Assembly: GCA_030619215.1 (NCBI GenBank)
Contig: JAUXBV010000183.1
Coordinates: 1 to 6,902, forward strand
Direction of reading: 5' to 3'
Length of the DNA: 6,902 bases
Source of the DNA: Fibrobacterota bacterium
GTDB taxonomy: Bacteria > Fibrobacterota > Chitinivibrionia > Chitinivibrionales > JANQEN01
Below are positions 5,783-6,902 of the stretch, in pieces. Numbering within the stretch: position 1 is the stretch's first letter; every line of letters starts with the position of its first letter. Position numbers and translations under genes: made by a program. The notes under the pieces were generated by a model. The model had not been told where the DNA came from and did not search any database. It saw only the letters and a list, made by a program, of their open reading frames with translations.

Positions 5783-6832
5783 ATGCCTAAAACTATTGTC
5801 TTTACTACTGTATTATCTTTAGCTCTTTTTGCTACTTTCGTTTTTGGCTTTGACGGAAGAATAGCGCTTAGTTCAGACGGCAACGACCATGACAGTGACG
5901 ACTGGGGAGCGACAGCGTTATCACTTGCGATACTGGCAAGAAAAGGCTTGCAGGCAAACGTGGTGCATTATGATTACGCGTCTCACATCTGGGGAAACAG
6001 CAGCAATTCCGCATTTCCTATAAATATCCGGGAAAGTGCCCTCGGCGGCGCAGACAGGTTTGGTTTTGATAAGTCAAGGTTCTTTGAAGGTACAACTGAT
6101 TTAAATGGTGCAGTTGATAACATCAAAAAAGAGATTAACGCCTCTTCAGCAGGTGATCCGCTGTTCTTTATAATTGCGGGTCCAATGGAAGTCCCATGGA
6201 TGGGTATTAATGCTGCGGATGCAAATAAAAGACAATATGTGACATGTATTTCACATTCCTCCTGGAATAACGATCATGGAAAGAATGACCATGGCGGCCA
6301 CGATGACGATGATATACGGGCGCTGGGAGCCAATTTTGTCCAAATAAAAGATCAGAATGGGGGATTTGGCAAGCAATCAATGAGTAACTGGGCATGGCTG
6401 AAAAACATGGGCCCGAACTACTCATGGACATACGACCGGATTGACCTAGTTTATACCGAAGGGGATGCTTCTGACGCTGGTATGGTATACTGGCTTCTTA
6501 CCGGCGGGAGCAACGGAGGCGACCAGAACGGCACTACCACAAAACTGAGAGAGTTTCTTAAGGACCCGGTTCCCATACAGGTATCAAATGCGCCAAAAAT
6601 TAATAAACTATGTGTAACAGTATCGAATGGCATTGGTAAGGTAACTTTGCAAGGCTACACTGGAGTCGGCAGTGTTAAAATATTCAATGTCAAGAGCCAG
6701 CTTCTTTATGAAGGGAATTTGAATAATGGCCAAGCCAGTTTTGATATGAGAGGAAACAGTTCTGGCATTTACATTTTAAGAGTTATTGCGAATGCTCAAA
6801 AGTACGAGCAGAAATATATTCTGGGATTATAA
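5783..6832 (+). CDS. Secreted nucleoside-hydrolase-like protein with C-terminal sorting domain
   Basis: A 349-residue protein. The signal peptide is residues 1-22 (cleavage after VFG). The mature protein opens with RIALSSDGNDHDSDDWGATALSLAI (26-50). This Asp-rich strand-loop-helix resembles the D-x-D-x-x-x-DD calcium-binding start of nucleoside hydrolase-like (inosine-uridine hydrolase/DUF1593) folds. Other blocks that look conserved are ESALGGADRFGF (84-95), FFIIAGPMEVPWMGINAAD (128-146), CISHSSWN (155-162) and DASDAGMVYWLLTG (228-241). An unusual His/Asp-rich stretch, NDHGKNDHGGHDDDD, lies at 163-177. The sorting tail covers about 272-349 (VTVSNGIGKVTLQGYTGVGS, then SGIYILRVIANAQ). Similar proteins are, as far as I recall, found among polysaccharide-degrading bacteria, but their substrate is not settled. 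The paired upstream carbohydrate-binding-like gene suggests a role in glycan breakdown rather than nucleoside salvage. Function is therefore inferred; the fold call is moderate. Confidence 0.7.
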   Translation: MPKTIVFTTVLSLALFATFVFGFDGRIALSSDGNDHDSDDWGATALSLAILARKGLQANVVHYDYASHIWGNSSNSAFPINIRESALGGADRFGFDKSRFFEGTTDLNGAVDNIKKEINASSAGDPLFFIIAGPMEVPWMGINAADANKRQYVTCISHSSWNNDHGKNDHGGHDDDDIRALGANFVQIKDQNGGFGKQSMSNWAWLKNMGPNYSWTYDRIDLVYTEGDASDAGMVYWLLTGGSNGGDQNGTTTKLREFLKDPVPIQVSNAPKINKLCVTVSNGIGKVTLQGYTGVGSVKIFNVKSQLLYEGNLNNGQASFDMRGNSSGIYILRVIANAQKYEQKYILGL

Positions 6833-6857
6833 AGGAATAATAACTGTAATTAAAAAT

Positions 6858-6889
6858 AAAGGAGGGAAATAGATATGTCACGGAAGTAG
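6858..6889 (+). other. Strong ribosome binding site followed by a four-codon ORF
   Basis: AAAGGAGGG at 6858-6866 lies 8 bases before ATG at 6875, the arrangement of a real gene start, but the frame reads MSRK and stops at TAG 6887-6889. Both other forward frames stay open to the window end. This could be the start of a gene broken by a frameshift or base error, a short leader, or chance. No terminator is visible after the gene ending at 6832, so transcription may continue past the right edge. Confidence 0.35.
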
Positions 6890-6902
6890 GGGTGTTCGGA
6901 AC

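Noticed and set aside
6207..6633. Minus-strand open frames inside the nucleoside-hydrolase-like gene.
   Set aside because: Composition is biased by the His/Asp-rich coding sequence opposite, and there is no recognisable product.

Overview
The window most likely comes from a member of the Fibrobacterota (Fibrobacter/Chitinispirillum-like), probably an uncultured polysaccharide degrader. Two things point there. One is a protein at 2368-3222 of the TIGR02147 (DUF4423-related) family, which is strongly expanded in Fibrobacter relatives. The other is that four separate secreted proteins end in a C-terminal beta-sandwich tail of the type IX secretion (T9SS) sorting kind. All genes are on the + strand, and the spacers are very AT-rich. 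No tRNA, rRNA, insertion sequence or CRISPR array was seen.

Layout: (1) 3-116, the last 37 codons of an upstream secreted protein, consisting only of a sorting tail. (2) 171-2081, a secreted GH44-type glycoside hydrolase with both catalytic glutamates and a sorting tail, closed by a clear intrinsic terminator at 2111-2139. (3) 2140-2367, an AT-rich spacer with a 16-bp direct repeat and two interleaved 8-bp inverted repeats, then a TATAAT box so close to the next ATG that the mRNA may be leaderless. (4) 2368-3222 and 3212-4384, overlapping genes for a TIGR02147 DNA-binding-type protein and a lipoprotein with a carboxypeptidase-regulatory-like fold and a CBM11/CIA30-like domain. (5) 4385-4836, a 452-bp AT-rich spacer with C4T5 tract repeats, a perfect 7-bp inverted repeat, a weak promoter and a possible short overlapping ORF. 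(6) 4837-5760 and 5783-6832, a two-gene operon for a secreted carbohydrate-binding-like protein and a secreted protein with a nucleoside-hydrolase-like Asp motif, both with sorting tails. (7) 6833-6902, a strong Shine-Dalgarno followed by an ATG whose frame stops after four codons.

Taken together this looks like a small carbohydrate-utilisation island. Three secreted, surface-sorted proteins act on or bind glycans, and a membrane-attached glycan-binding-like lipoprotein is translationally coupled to a putative cytoplasmic regulator. That the regulator/lipoprotein pair senses a polysaccharide and controls the flanking genes is inference. The sequence shows the gene coupling, the domain types and unusual repeats upstream, but no direct evidence of the signal path.
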